A stretch of DNA of 64,000 bases, taken from the NCBI RefSeq assembly GCF_018130065.1, contig NZ_JAFCME010000001.1, positions 496,001 through 560,000 on the forward strand, written 5' to 3'. Made by a program: the position numbers and the translations under genes. How positions within the stretch are numbered: the stretch's first letter is position 1; each line of letters begins with the position of its first letter. The stretch is from Bradyrhizobium sp. AUGA SZCCT0158. GTDB lineage: Bacteria; Pseudomonadota; Alphaproteobacteria; Rhizobiales; Xanthobacteraceae. A model generated the notes under the pieces. The model ran no database searches. It was not told the DNA's origin and was given only the letters and a program-made list of their open reading frames with translations. This document shows positions 17,412-24,940 of the stretch, one piece after another.

Positions 17412-17778
17412 CAAACTGGATACGACGGATGCGACGAAATAGCCCGACGGGCAAATCACTTCTGATCGTCGGAAATCGTGTCAAGTCGATAATTTCTGAT
17501 AATCGAAAATTTCTCTTTCCATCTGACCCAAATCAGTGCGCATCTATCGCCATCCCGTCCCACTCAGAGGGGCGTCGGCCGTCGTCACGACGAGGGGCGG
17601 GTCGCGGTGGACGCTGAGGTTGCGATTGACGGTCGCGGCTGAAGCGTACGGCGAAAGCGTGTGGTCCTGGCGCCCGTAACGGCGTCAAGTCCTTAAGGGA
17701 GCCAACGCTTCCGAGGGACGACGGTGGCAATAGAGGCCGTCTCACCGGGGAGAGCGCGTTATAAGCCGTAAAGCCATT

Positions 17779-17888
17779 GCGCAGGGAATGTCGGATGCTC
17801 TCCGCTGCCCTGTATGCTCGTGTGCAGCTTTCTTAGCACAATCGCACACGAGATCGCGGGTGCAGCGCGCATCCGGCATTCCCTGCGC
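17779..17888. repeat. Nested inverted repeat element
   Basis: Outer arms of 19 bp (GCGCAGGGAATGTCGGATG at 17779-17797 and its complement at 17870-17888) match at 18 of 19 positions. Inside, CTCGTGTGC (17817-17825) and GCACACGAG (17844-17852) are perfect complements. The whole 110 bp can form a branched hairpin. It lies in a 740-bp gene-free spacer (17412-18151) that otherwise shows only AT-rich DNA near 17490 and the second repeat. I recall similar sequences repeated in Bradyrhizobium genomes. Confidence 0.75.
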
Positions 17889-17993
17889 CCTCTGGATTGA
17901 AGAGGGTAAGGAATTTCTGGCAAAGCTCGGGCGCAATGCGTCGCGACAATGCGAAGGTGTGTTTGGATAATGGTGCCAACAACAAACACCACC

Positions 17994-18118
17994 GTCGTCC
18001 CGGCGAACGCCGGGACCCATACGCCGCGGCGCATCGGTCAGAGCGCCGGCGTTAGAGACCTACTGCAAACAATAACCGCCGCGGCGTATGGGTCCCGGGT
18101 CAAGCCCGGGACGACGTG
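17994..18118. repeat. Long palindromic intergenic repeat
   Basis: The left arm (CGTCGTCCCGGCG, then GGGACCCATACGCCGCGGCG) is complementary to the right arm (CGCCGCGGCGTATGGGTCCC, then CCCGGGACGACG). A 35-bp centre separates them. Each arm also contains a small hairpin. It belongs to the same style of element as those at 48845, 52274 and 53263, and lies 34 bp past the stop of the MetE-like gene. Confidence 0.75.
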
Positions 18119-18151
18119 GGGAGAGAGCCGGGACGACGCGGAGTTATGGAG

Positions 18152-19270
18152 CTACTTCCCCCACACCTCGTTGGCGACATCGACCGCGAGCTTCAGCTTG
18201 GCCCACTGTTCTTCCTCGGACAGGATGTTGCCTTCCTCGGTCGAGGCGAAGCCGCATTGCGGCGATACCGCGAGCTGCTCGAGCGGCGCGAATTTTGCGG
18301 CCTCCATCAGCCGGCGCTTGATGTCTTCCTTGTTCTCGAGCTCGCCGAACTTCGAGGTGATGACGCCGACCACGACCACCTTGTTGCCCTTCGGCAGATA
18401 GCGCAGCGGTTCGAAGCCGCCGGCGCGGTCGGAATCATATTCCAGGAAATAGCCGTCGTAATTGGTGCCGGCCAGCATGGTCTCCGCGACCGGCTCGTAG
18501 CCGCCGGAGGAAATCCAGGTCGAGCGGAAATTGCCGCGGCAGACATGGGTGGTGACAATCATGTCGGCCGGCCGCTCGGCCAGCGCGTAGTTGATGACGC
18601 GGGCATAGATCTCCTGCAGGCCATCGGGATTGTCGCCGCGCTCGCGCGCCTTCTGCAACTCGTCCGGCGAGCAGAGATAGGCCCACACGGTGTCGTCGAA
18701 CTGCAGATAGCGGCAGCCGGCGTCATAGAACGCCTTCACCGCCTTGCGGTAGGTCTTGCCGAGATCCTCGAAGAAAGGTTCGAGATCGGGGTAGACGTCC
18801 TTGGAGATCGCCTTGCGGCCACCGCGGAAATGCAGCACCGCGGGCGACGGGATCGTCATCTTCGCGGTGACATGCGCGGTGTCGCAATGCTTCTTCAGGA
18901 ACTTGAAGTGATCGAGCATCGGATGGTTGTCGGGGAAGTCGAGCTTGCCGATGACGCGGATGGCGTCATGCCGGGTCTGGACGCCGGCGAACTGGATGCC
19001 CTGGTCGGGATGAAACAATTCGCAGCCGGTCAGATGGCTCAGGAAATCGAAATGCCACCAGGAACGGCGGAACTCGCCGTCAGTCGCGAGCTTGAGGCCG
19101 AGCGAGGCCTGCTTGTGCACGACCTTTTCGATTTCCATGTCCTCGGCCTTGCGCAGGTCCTCGGCCGTGATCTCACCCTTCTCCAGTTTGGCGCGCGCTT
19201 CCTTGATGCGCTGCGGCCGCAACAGGCTGCCGACCTCGTCGGCACGGAACGGGGCTTTGGTTCGCTGCAT
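18152..19270 (-). CDS. Short MetE-like methionine synthase (catalytic domain only)
   Basis: This is a cobalamin-independent methionine-synthase-type methyltransferase of 372 aa, half the length of full MetE because the N-terminal barrel is missing. The zinc ligands of MetE are all present: His242 and Cys244 (THVCRG), Glu277 (FLEYDSDRAGG) and Cys339 (SPQCGFAS). It should therefore methylate a thiol such as homocysteine, but the methyl donor of such core-type proteins need not be methyl-tetrahydrofolate. It starts 21 nt after livF and is probably the last gene of the livKHMGF operon. This hints that the transporter brings in a methyl donor or methionine precursor. Confidence 0.88.
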   Translation of the reverse strand: MQRTKAPFRADEVGSLLRPQRIKEARAKLEKGEITAEDLRKAEDMEIEKVVHKQASLGLKLATDGEFRRSWWHFDFLSHLTGCELFHPDQGIQFAGVQTRHDAIRVIGKLDFPDNHPMLDHFKFLKKHCDTAHVTAKMTIPSPAVLHFRGGRKAISKDVYPDLEPFFEDLGKTYRKAVKAFYDAGCRYLQFDDTVWAYLCSPDELQKARERGDNPDGLQEIYARVINYALAERPADMIVTTHVCRGNFRSTWISSGGYEPVAETMLAGTNYDGYFLEYDSDRAGGFEPLRYLPKGNKVVVVGVITSKFGELENKEDIKRRLMEAAKFAPLEQLAVSPQCGFASTEEGNILSEEEQWAKLKLAVDVANEVWGK

Positions 19271-19291
19271 GGTCTTACTCCCAGGAATTAT

Positions 19292-20008
19292 CTAGTGTGC
19301 GGCGGCGCCAGCGACGCCAAGATAGCGTTCGAGTACCGCAGGATCGGCCTTCAGGGCGCTGGAGGCCGCATCATGGACGATCGCGCCGCGTTCCAATATC
19401 ACAACCCGGTCGGCCAACCCCAGAATCTTTTGGGCATTCTGCTCGACAATAATCGAGCAGATGCCCCCCGCGCGGGTAATGGTGCCGAGCGCCCGCAGCA
19501 GTTCCTCGACGATGATGGGCGCCAGCCCCTCGGTCGGCTCGTCCAGCAGCAGCACCTTCGGATTGAGCGTCAGCGCCCGGCCGATCGCCAGCATTTGCTG
19601 CTCGCCGCCGGAGAGCTGGTTGCCGAAATTACTGCGGCGTTCCTTCAGCCGCGGAAACATTTCGTAAACCCTGTCGACGGTCCAGGGTCCGGGCTGGGCC
19701 ACCGCGGTCATGTTCTCTTCCACCGTCAGCGAGCGGAAGATGTTGCGCTCCTGCGGCACCCAGCCAATGCCGGCGCGCGCCCGCTGGTCCGGCCGCATCG
19801 GGGTAATGTCGAGCCCGCCAAGCGCGACAGTGCCGCCAAAACGCCGGGTGATCCCGACGATCGAATTGATCAGCGTGGTCTTGCCGGTGCCGTTGCGGCC
19901 GAGCAGCGCCAGCACCTGGCCTTCGCCTAATGTCAGCGACATCCCCGGCAGCACCACCGCTTGCCCGTAGCCGGCGCGCAGGTCGTTGATGGCGAGCAAA
20001 TCAGACAT
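19292..20008 (-). CDS. livF: Liv-type ABC transporter ATP-binding protein (LivF)
   Basis: This 238-aa cytoplasmic ATPase is the second nucleotide-binding subunit of a branched-chain-amino-acid-type (HAAT) importer. Walker A is GRNGTGKTTL, the signature is LSGGEQQML and Walker B is VLLLDEPTEG. The length is normal for LivF. It overlaps the end of livG by 8 nt, so the two are translated together. The family imports branched amino acids, amides, urea and aromatic acids, so the name states the family, not the substrate. Confidence 0.93.
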   Translation of the reverse strand: MSDLLAINDLRAGYGQAVVLPGMSLTLGEGQVLALLGRNGTGKTTLINSIVGITRRFGGTVALGGLDITPMRPDQRARAGIGWVPQERNIFRSLTVEENMTAVAQPGPWTVDRVYEMFPRLKERRSNFGNQLSGGEQQMLAIGRALTLNPKVLLLDEPTEGLAPIIVEELLRALGTITRAGGICSIIVEQNAQKILGLADRVVILERGAIVHDAASSALKADPAVLERYLGVAGAAAH

Positions 20009-20753
20009 CAGCAGCCTCGCCGAGATAGACCGCCTTGACCTGGGGATTGCGCGCCACCTCGTCCGGCGGGCCCTCGACCAGCATGGCGCCGTTGACCAGC
20101 ACCGAAATCCGGTCGGCGAACGAAAACACCAGATCCATGTCGTGCTCGATCAGAAGCACCGTGACGTCGCGCGGCAGCGCGGCGACGGCTGCCAGGATAT
20201 CGTGGCGCTCGCTCTCGGGCACACCGGCGGCGGGCTCGTCGAGCAACAGCACCCGCGGCTTGGTCGCGATCGCGACCGCGATCTCGAGCAGGCGCTGCTT
20301 GCCGTAGGGCAGCGTCGCGGTGAGTTCGTTCATGACGTCGAGCAGGTGAAAGCGCGACAGCGTCTCGGCGACCTCCTGGTTGACGTCGCCCCGCGTCCCC
20401 ATCCGCCGCCACCAGTCGCCGCCGCGGCCGAGCCGTTCGGACACCGCAAGCCCGATGGTCTCCAGCGGCGTCAAATCGGCATAAAGCTGGTTGATCTGGA
20501 AGGTGCGCGACAGCCCGCGCAGCACCCGCTTGTGAACCGGCAGATCGGTGATGTCGTTGCCCTCGAGCAGGATGCGCCCGGCATTCGGCTGCAGCACGCC
20601 GGTGAGCAGGTTGATGACCGTGGTCTTGCCGGCGCCGTTCGGCCCGATCAGGGCATGGCGGGCGCCCTGCTCGACCCGCAGCGACAGGTCACGCGTGACC
20701 TTGAGGCCCCCGAATGATTTTTCCAGCCCCTTGGTTTCCAGCGCGATCGTCAT
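20001..20753 (-). CDS. livG: Liv-type ABC transporter ATP-binding protein (LivG)
   Basis: This 250-aa ATPase subunit has Walker A GPNGAGKTTV, the LivG-type signature LPYGKQRLLEIA and Walker B VLLLDEPAAG. The start at 20753 overlaps the livM stop by 4 nt (ATGA). Earlier in-frame codons lie inside livM and give Arg-rich residues unlike the family. It pairs with LivF on the cytoplasmic face of LivHM. Confidence 0.93.
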   Translation of the reverse strand: MTIALETKGLEKSFGGLKVTRDLSLRVEQGARHALIGPNGAGKTTVINLLTGVLQPNAGRILLEGNDITDLPVHKRVLRGLSRTFQINQLYADLTPLETIGLAVSERLGRGGDWWRRMGTRGDVNQEVAETLSRFHLLDVMNELTATLPYGKQRLLEIAVAIATKPRVLLLDEPAAGVPESERHDILAAVAALPRDVTVLLIEHDMDLVFSFADRISVLVNGAMLVEGPPDEVARNPQVKAVYLGEAADV

Positions 20754-21781
20754 GGCGCGTCGCTTTCGGGAACGGCCACGACGGCTTTGCGCCCGGCGAT
20801 TTTCCGGATCACGAGATTGGGCAGCCACAGCGCCCAGCGATGCATGCGGTCGCGGCCGACCAGCACGATCACGACCAGCACGAGGCCGATCCAGAACAGC
20901 CAGTATTGCGGCGTGATGGTGGAGAAGAACTCCTGCAGCATCTTGAAGACAACAGCGCCGATCAGGCCGCCATAAAGATAGCCGGTGCCGCCGAGCACCA
21001 GCACCAGCATCAGATCGGCCGATTTTTCGAACGCGAACACGTCGAGCGAGGCCAGCGCCGTGGTCTGGGTGAACAGCGCGCCGGCAATGCCGGCGTAGAA
21101 CGCGGCCAGCGTATAGATCGCGATCAGGCGGCGGTTGACCGGCACGCCGATGGCGGATGCCCGCAGCGGATTGTTCTTGATCGCGCGCAGCGACAGGCCG
21201 AACGGCGAGTTCACCACCCGGCGCGCGAGCAGGAACAGCAGGAACAGCACGATCAGCGAGTAGAAGAAGCCGGTCTTGCCGAACATGTCGAAGGCGAAGA
21301 GCCCAAGGATCGGCGCCATCTCGATGCCCTGCAGGCCGTCAGTGCCGCCGGTGATGTTGGAGAAACGCTCACCCAGCGCTTCCAGCAGCAACGCGATCCC
21401 GAGCGTCACCATCAACCGCGTCAGGTCGACGCCGCGGATCACTAGGAAACTGGTGAGAAAGCCGAGCACCATGGCGACGAGGCCGGCCGCGACCAATGCA
21501 ATCACCGGTTCGGTGATGATGCCGTGCAGCGCCAGCAGCCCGGCACAATAGGCGCCGACGCCGAAGAAGGCGGCATGGCCGAGCGACACGATACCGGCAT
21601 AGCCAAGGATCAGATCGAGCGACAGCGCGAACAGCGCCAGCCGCAGGATGTCCGTCATGATCAGATAGCGCGACGGAAACAGGAATGCGCAGGCCAGCAC
21701 CAGGACCCAGAACGCGATTTCGCCTCCGCGCCAGCGGGAGCGGGCCATGGCATGAGACGAGATTTCGGGAAGCGCGCTCAT
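20750..21781 (-). CDS. livM: Liv-type ABC transporter permease (LivM)
   Basis: This 343-aa inner-membrane permease has 8-10 hydrophobic segments and the family motif LILGYAGIVSLGHAAFFGVGAY (seen as GYAGIVSLGHAAFFG). GGTGYLYGGLIGAVVF near the C-terminus is also typical. It forms the channel with LivH. The start lies 6 nt after the livH stop, and its end overlaps livG. Confidence 0.93.
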   Translation of the reverse strand: MSALPEISSHAMARSRWRGGEIAFWVLVLACAFLFPSRYLIMTDILRLALFALSLDLILGYAGIVSLGHAAFFGVGAYCAGLLALHGIITEPVIALVAAGLVAMVLGFLTSFLVIRGVDLTRLMVTLGIALLLEALGERFSNITGGTDGLQGIEMAPILGLFAFDMFGKTGFFYSLIVLFLLFLLARRVVNSPFGLSLRAIKNNPLRASAIGVPVNRRLIAIYTLAAFYAGIAGALFTQTTALASLDVFAFEKSADLMLVLVLGGTGYLYGGLIGAVVFKMLQEFFSTITPQYWLFWIGLVLVVIVLVGRDRMHRWALWLPNLVIRKIAGRKAVVAVPESDAP

Positions 21782-21787
21782 ATCGGC

Positions 21788-22657
21788 TCACCGCGCCGCG
21801 GTGCGGCCGAACAGACCGTTCGGGCGCCAGATCAGGATCACGATCATGATGGTATAGATGACGAACGGCCCCATCTTGGGCACGTAATATTTGCCGGCGA
21901 CGTCGCCGATGCCGAGCAGCAGCGAAGCCAGAAACGGCCCGGTGATGCTGGAGGAGCCGCCGACGGTGACCACGATCAGGAAGTAGATCATGAACTTGAG
22001 CGGAAAATACGGATCGAGGCCGAGAATTTCGGCGCTGAGCGCGCCGCCCAGACCGGCAAGTCCGCAACCGAAGGCGAAGGTAAAGGCAAACACCTGCGGT
22101 ACGTTGATGCCGAGGCCGCTGGCGGCACGGGGATCATCGACCGCCGCGCGCAAACGGCTGCCGAACCGGGTTTTCGCCAGGATCAATTGCAGCCCAACCG
22201 TGAGCAGGCCGCAGATCACGATGATCATCAGCCGGTAGCGGCCGATGCCGACGCCGAAGAAATCGAACTGGCCCTCGAGCGCCGCCGGCAGCTTGATGAA
22301 GATGCGCGACGATCCCATGATGTAATCGACCGACGCCACCGACATGAAGGTGAGGCCGATCGTGAACAGCACCTGGTCGAGGTGGCTTCTGGTGTAGAGA
22401 TGGCGGTAGAGCGTCCGCTCCAGCGCCACGCCGATCACGGCACTCACGACAAAGGCGACCGGCAACGCCGCAAAGAACGGCCAGCCGGAATTGTTGACCA
22501 GGACGGCGCAGACATAACCGCCGGTCATCGCGAACGCGCCATGGGCGAGGTTGACGAAGTTCATCAGCCCGAGCGTGACGGCAAGGCCGCAGGCCAGCAC
22601 GAACAGCAGCATGCCGTAGGCGACGCCGTCGAACAGGATGGTGAAGAGCGTGGTCAT
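21788..22657 (-). CDS. livH: Liv-type ABC transporter permease (LivH)
   Basis: This 289-aa inner-membrane permease has about eight helices, with the family block LMNFVNLAHGAFAMTGGY near residue 30 and the loop AAVDDPRAASGLGIN that contacts the ATPases. It is the first membrane gene after the binding-protein gene. The 216-bp gap between them contains a long palindromic repeat, which may allow different expression levels of the abundant binding protein and the membrane parts. Confidence 0.93.
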   Translation of the reverse strand: MTTLFTILFDGVAYGMLLFVLACGLAVTLGLMNFVNLAHGAFAMTGGYVCAVLVNNSGWPFFAALPVAFVVSAVIGVALERTLYRHLYTRSHLDQVLFTIGLTFMSVASVDYIMGSSRIFIKLPAALEGQFDFFGVGIGRYRLMIIVICGLLTVGLQLILAKTRFGSRLRAAVDDPRAASGLGINVPQVFAFTFAFGCGLAGLGGALSAEILGLDPYFPLKFMIYFLIVVTVGGSSSITGPFLASLLLGIGDVAGKYYVPKMGPFVIYTIMIVILIWRPNGLFGRTAAR

Positions 22658-22681
22658 CTTGAATACACTGGTCTAAGTAAG

Positions 22682-22860
22682 AGCCCCTCACCCGGATCGC
22701 TGCGCGATCCGACCTCTCCCCGCAAGTGCGGGGCGAGGTTTAGTGCGGAGCAAGCCGTACGTCCTATCATCGCTTCGCTAGAACGAAGTAGATCCCGCGA
22801 ATGCCGCTCTGCTCCCTCGCCCCGCTCTTGCGGGGAGAGGGTTGGGGTGAGGGGCAGGCC
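22682..22860. repeat. Palindromic repeat between livK and livH
   Basis: The outer arms GCCCCTCACCC and GGGTGAGGGGC are complementary, and CTCTCCCCGCAAG pairs with the CTTGCGGGGAGAG near the right end. CCCCGCAAGTGCGGGG is a further local hairpin. The element separates the binding-protein gene from the permease genes and may stabilise the upstream mRNA. Confidence 0.75.
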
Positions 22861-22873
22861 ACGGGCGCGAAAC

Positions 22874-24046
22874 TCACTTCTTCGTCTTGCCGGAATCCTT
22901 GACCGCCTCGAAGGTCGCGAATTCGACGTTGTAGAGTTCACCGTCGACCTTCTCGACCTTGCGGATGTAGATGTTCTGGACGATGTCGCGGGTTTCCGGA
23001 TCGATCGAGATCGGGCCGCGCGGGCTCTCCCACTTCATGCCCTTCATCGCCTCGATCAGCGCATCGCCGTCGGTCTTGCCGCCGGTCTTCTTCAGCGCCT
23101 CATAGATCAGATGGATGCCGTCATAGCCGCCCACCGCCATGAATCCCGGGCGCTGGTTATAGGCCTTCTTGTAGGCTGCGACGAAATCCTTGTTGGCGGC
23201 CGACGGGTGCGCGGCGGAATACAGATGCGCGGTGACGGTGCCGAGCGCCGCATCGCCCATGCCGTTGAGCAGGTCGTCATCCATCACGTCGCCGGGGCCG
23301 ATCACCTTGATGCCCGCCTTGTCGAGGCCACGCTCGGCATACTGCTTCATGAAGTTGCCGCCCTGCCCTGCCGGCACGAACACGAACACGGCATCCGGCT
23401 TGGCATCCTTCATCCGCTGCAGAAACGGCGCGAAGTCCGGATTTTGCAGGGGCACCTTGACCTCTTCGACGATCTCGCCGCCGCCGGCGGTGAAGTTCTG
23501 CTTGAAGAAGTTCAGCGCATCGTTGCCGGGCGCGTAGTCGGAGGTCAGCGTTGCGACCTTCTTGATGCCGTTCTTGGCGGCCCAATCACCGATGATGGTG
23601 GAGGACTGCGCCAGCGTAAAGCTGGTGCGCACGATATAGGGCGAACGCTCGGTGATGATCGAGGTGCCCGCCGCCATCACGATTTCCGGGACCTTGGCCT
23701 GGGTGGCCAGCGGCGCCGCGGCAAGGGCTGCCGGCGTCACGCCGAAGCCGGCGATGAAACTGACCTTGTCGTTGACGATCAACTCCTGGGCGAGGCGCTT
23801 GGTGTTGTCGGGGACCGCGCCGTCATCCTTCAGAATGACCTCGATCTTCCTGCCGGCGACGGTATCGCCCTTCTGCTGCATATAGAGCTTGACGGCGTTG
23901 TCGATCTGCTTGCCGGTCGAGGCCTGCCCGCCGGTCATCGGCAGGATCAGGCCGATCTTGACGGCATCCTGCGCCTTCGCGGGTATAACAGCCAGCACAC
24001 CGGCAACCGCGCCAGCGGCCAGCAGCAATTGACGACGAATAGACAT
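22874..24046 (-). CDS. livK: Liv-type periplasmic substrate-binding protein
   Basis: This 390-aa periplasmic binding protein of the LivJ/LivK (receptor-type) fold begins with a Sec signal (residues 1-26, ending PAKA-Q) and then VKIGLILPMTGGQASTGKQ, the usual ligand-site start. GGGGGAG lies 8 nt before the ATG at 24046. It is the first gene of the operon and sets the substrate. TTGACA is present about 115 nt upstream on the minus strand and may be part of the promoter. Ligand identity is unknown. Confidence 0.92.
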   Translation of the reverse strand: MSIRRQLLLAAGAVAGVLAVIPAKAQDAVKIGLILPMTGGQASTGKQIDNAVKLYMQQKGDTVAGRKIEVILKDDGAVPDNTKRLAQELIVNDKVSFIAGFGVTPAALAAAPLATQAKVPEIVMAAGTSIITERSPYIVRTSFTLAQSSTIIGDWAAKNGIKKVATLTSDYAPGNDALNFFKQNFTAGGGEIVEEVKVPLQNPDFAPFLQRMKDAKPDAVFVFVPAGQGGNFMKQYAERGLDKAGIKVIGPGDVMDDDLLNGMGDAALGTVTAHLYSAAHPSAANKDFVAAYKKAYNQRPGFMAVGGYDGIHLIYEALKKTGGKTDGDALIEAMKGMKWESPRGPISIDPETRDIVQNIYIRKVEKVDGELYNVEFATFEAVKDSGKTKK

Positions 24047-24300
24047 GAATTTTCTCCCCCTGATCGATCTTGTGCCTTGAGCCGAGTCCCCGGCCCTTGC
24101 CTCACCATAACCCAAATTTTCGGCCGGGTAGCGCCACGACATGGCGTCTCACCGCGGCTTGTTGTCAATCGGACGAAGGGCGCGTTTCCTTGGACGGGCA
24201 CGTCCCCCGGGGCGGTCCTGCGTCAGGTCGCGGGCTGTATTATAACACCGTCTTCGCTTCGAGACCCACCGGCCGGCCGAGCGCCTCCGGCCTTCGTTCC

Positions 24301-24320
24301 ATTTGTACATTTGTACAAAT
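24301..24320. promoter_or_regulatory. Candidate GntR-type operator
   Basis: ATTTGTAC occurs twice 8 bp apart, and the second copy forms the perfect palindrome ATTTGTACAAAT (24309-24320). It lies 255 nt before livK and 81 nt before the divergent lipoprotein gene, in an AT-rich patch. TTGTACAA cores are common in GntR-family sites. No GntR gene is in the window. The 354-bp gap 24047-24400 holds nothing else that I can identify. Confidence 0.5.
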
Positions 24321-24400
24321 AAAATGTTGCTGTCAACAAATAAGCGGCAGGTCGTGTCCGCCGCAAGGCGGCCTCAAATCCATCATCCTTTAAAGGTCTA

Positions 24401-24697
24401 ATGAGTAACCTGCCGCCCATGTCGATCCGTGCCCGCCATATCCTCGTCCTCGTTGCCGTCGCGTTCGCAGGCTGCTCGCTGAGCGGCTGCGGAACCATCA
24501 ACGAAAAAATCTCGGCCGGGGTCAGCGACGCCATTCCGGCCTGGGCCGGCGGCGTGCCGGCGGACGCACCACCGCGGCCGGGCACCGCGAAGTACGACGA
24601 GTTCATGAGGGAACGCGAACGGAAACGGCTGCTGCCCGCCGCAGAACGCGGCGAGGAAGCAAAGCCTGCTTCATCGTCGCAGGACGCAATTCGCTAA
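24401..24697 (+). CDS. Small lipoprotein
   Basis: This 98-aa protein has a hydrophobic N-terminus and a good lipobox, SLSGC, at about residues 26-30, so it is probably attached to a membrane through a lipidated cysteine. The mature part is short and charged (YDEFMRERERKRLLP). AAAGG precedes the ATG at 24401; a second ATG lies at 24419. I do not recognise a family. It lies between the Liv operon and the polysaccharide region and is divergent from the former. Confidence 0.75.
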   Translation: MSNLPPMSIRARHILVLVAVAFAGCSLSGCGTINEKISAGVSDAIPAWAGGVPADAPPRPGTAKYDEFMRERERKRLLPAAERGEEAKPASSSQDAIR

Positions 24698-24940
24698 CGG
24701 GACGATAGCAGAGCGGCCGTCCGCATCGTCTGCCGGATCGGCCACCCGCTCCTCGTCGACCGCAAAATACCAGCTGCGAACCTTGGCAACAATGATGACG
24801 TGATCCCTTCAGTTCGAAGCCCGAACGGCGTAGGGTGACTCGGCATTTCGACGCCCACGGCATCGATGTCCATTTCAGTGTGGTATCAGCCCAAATGGGT
24901 GCGGGACCGCTCTAACAGCAGATCAAACGATGTGAGTTGC

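Noticed and set aside
21524..24322. A 932-codon open frame on the plus strand across the livM-livK region
   Set aside because: It runs through three well-supported minus-strand transporter genes and a repeat, and its translation is low-complexity charged sequence.
24603..24863. A minus-strand 86-codon frame opposite the lipoprotein end
   Set aside because: No motif or ribosome-binding site, Arg-rich antisense composition.
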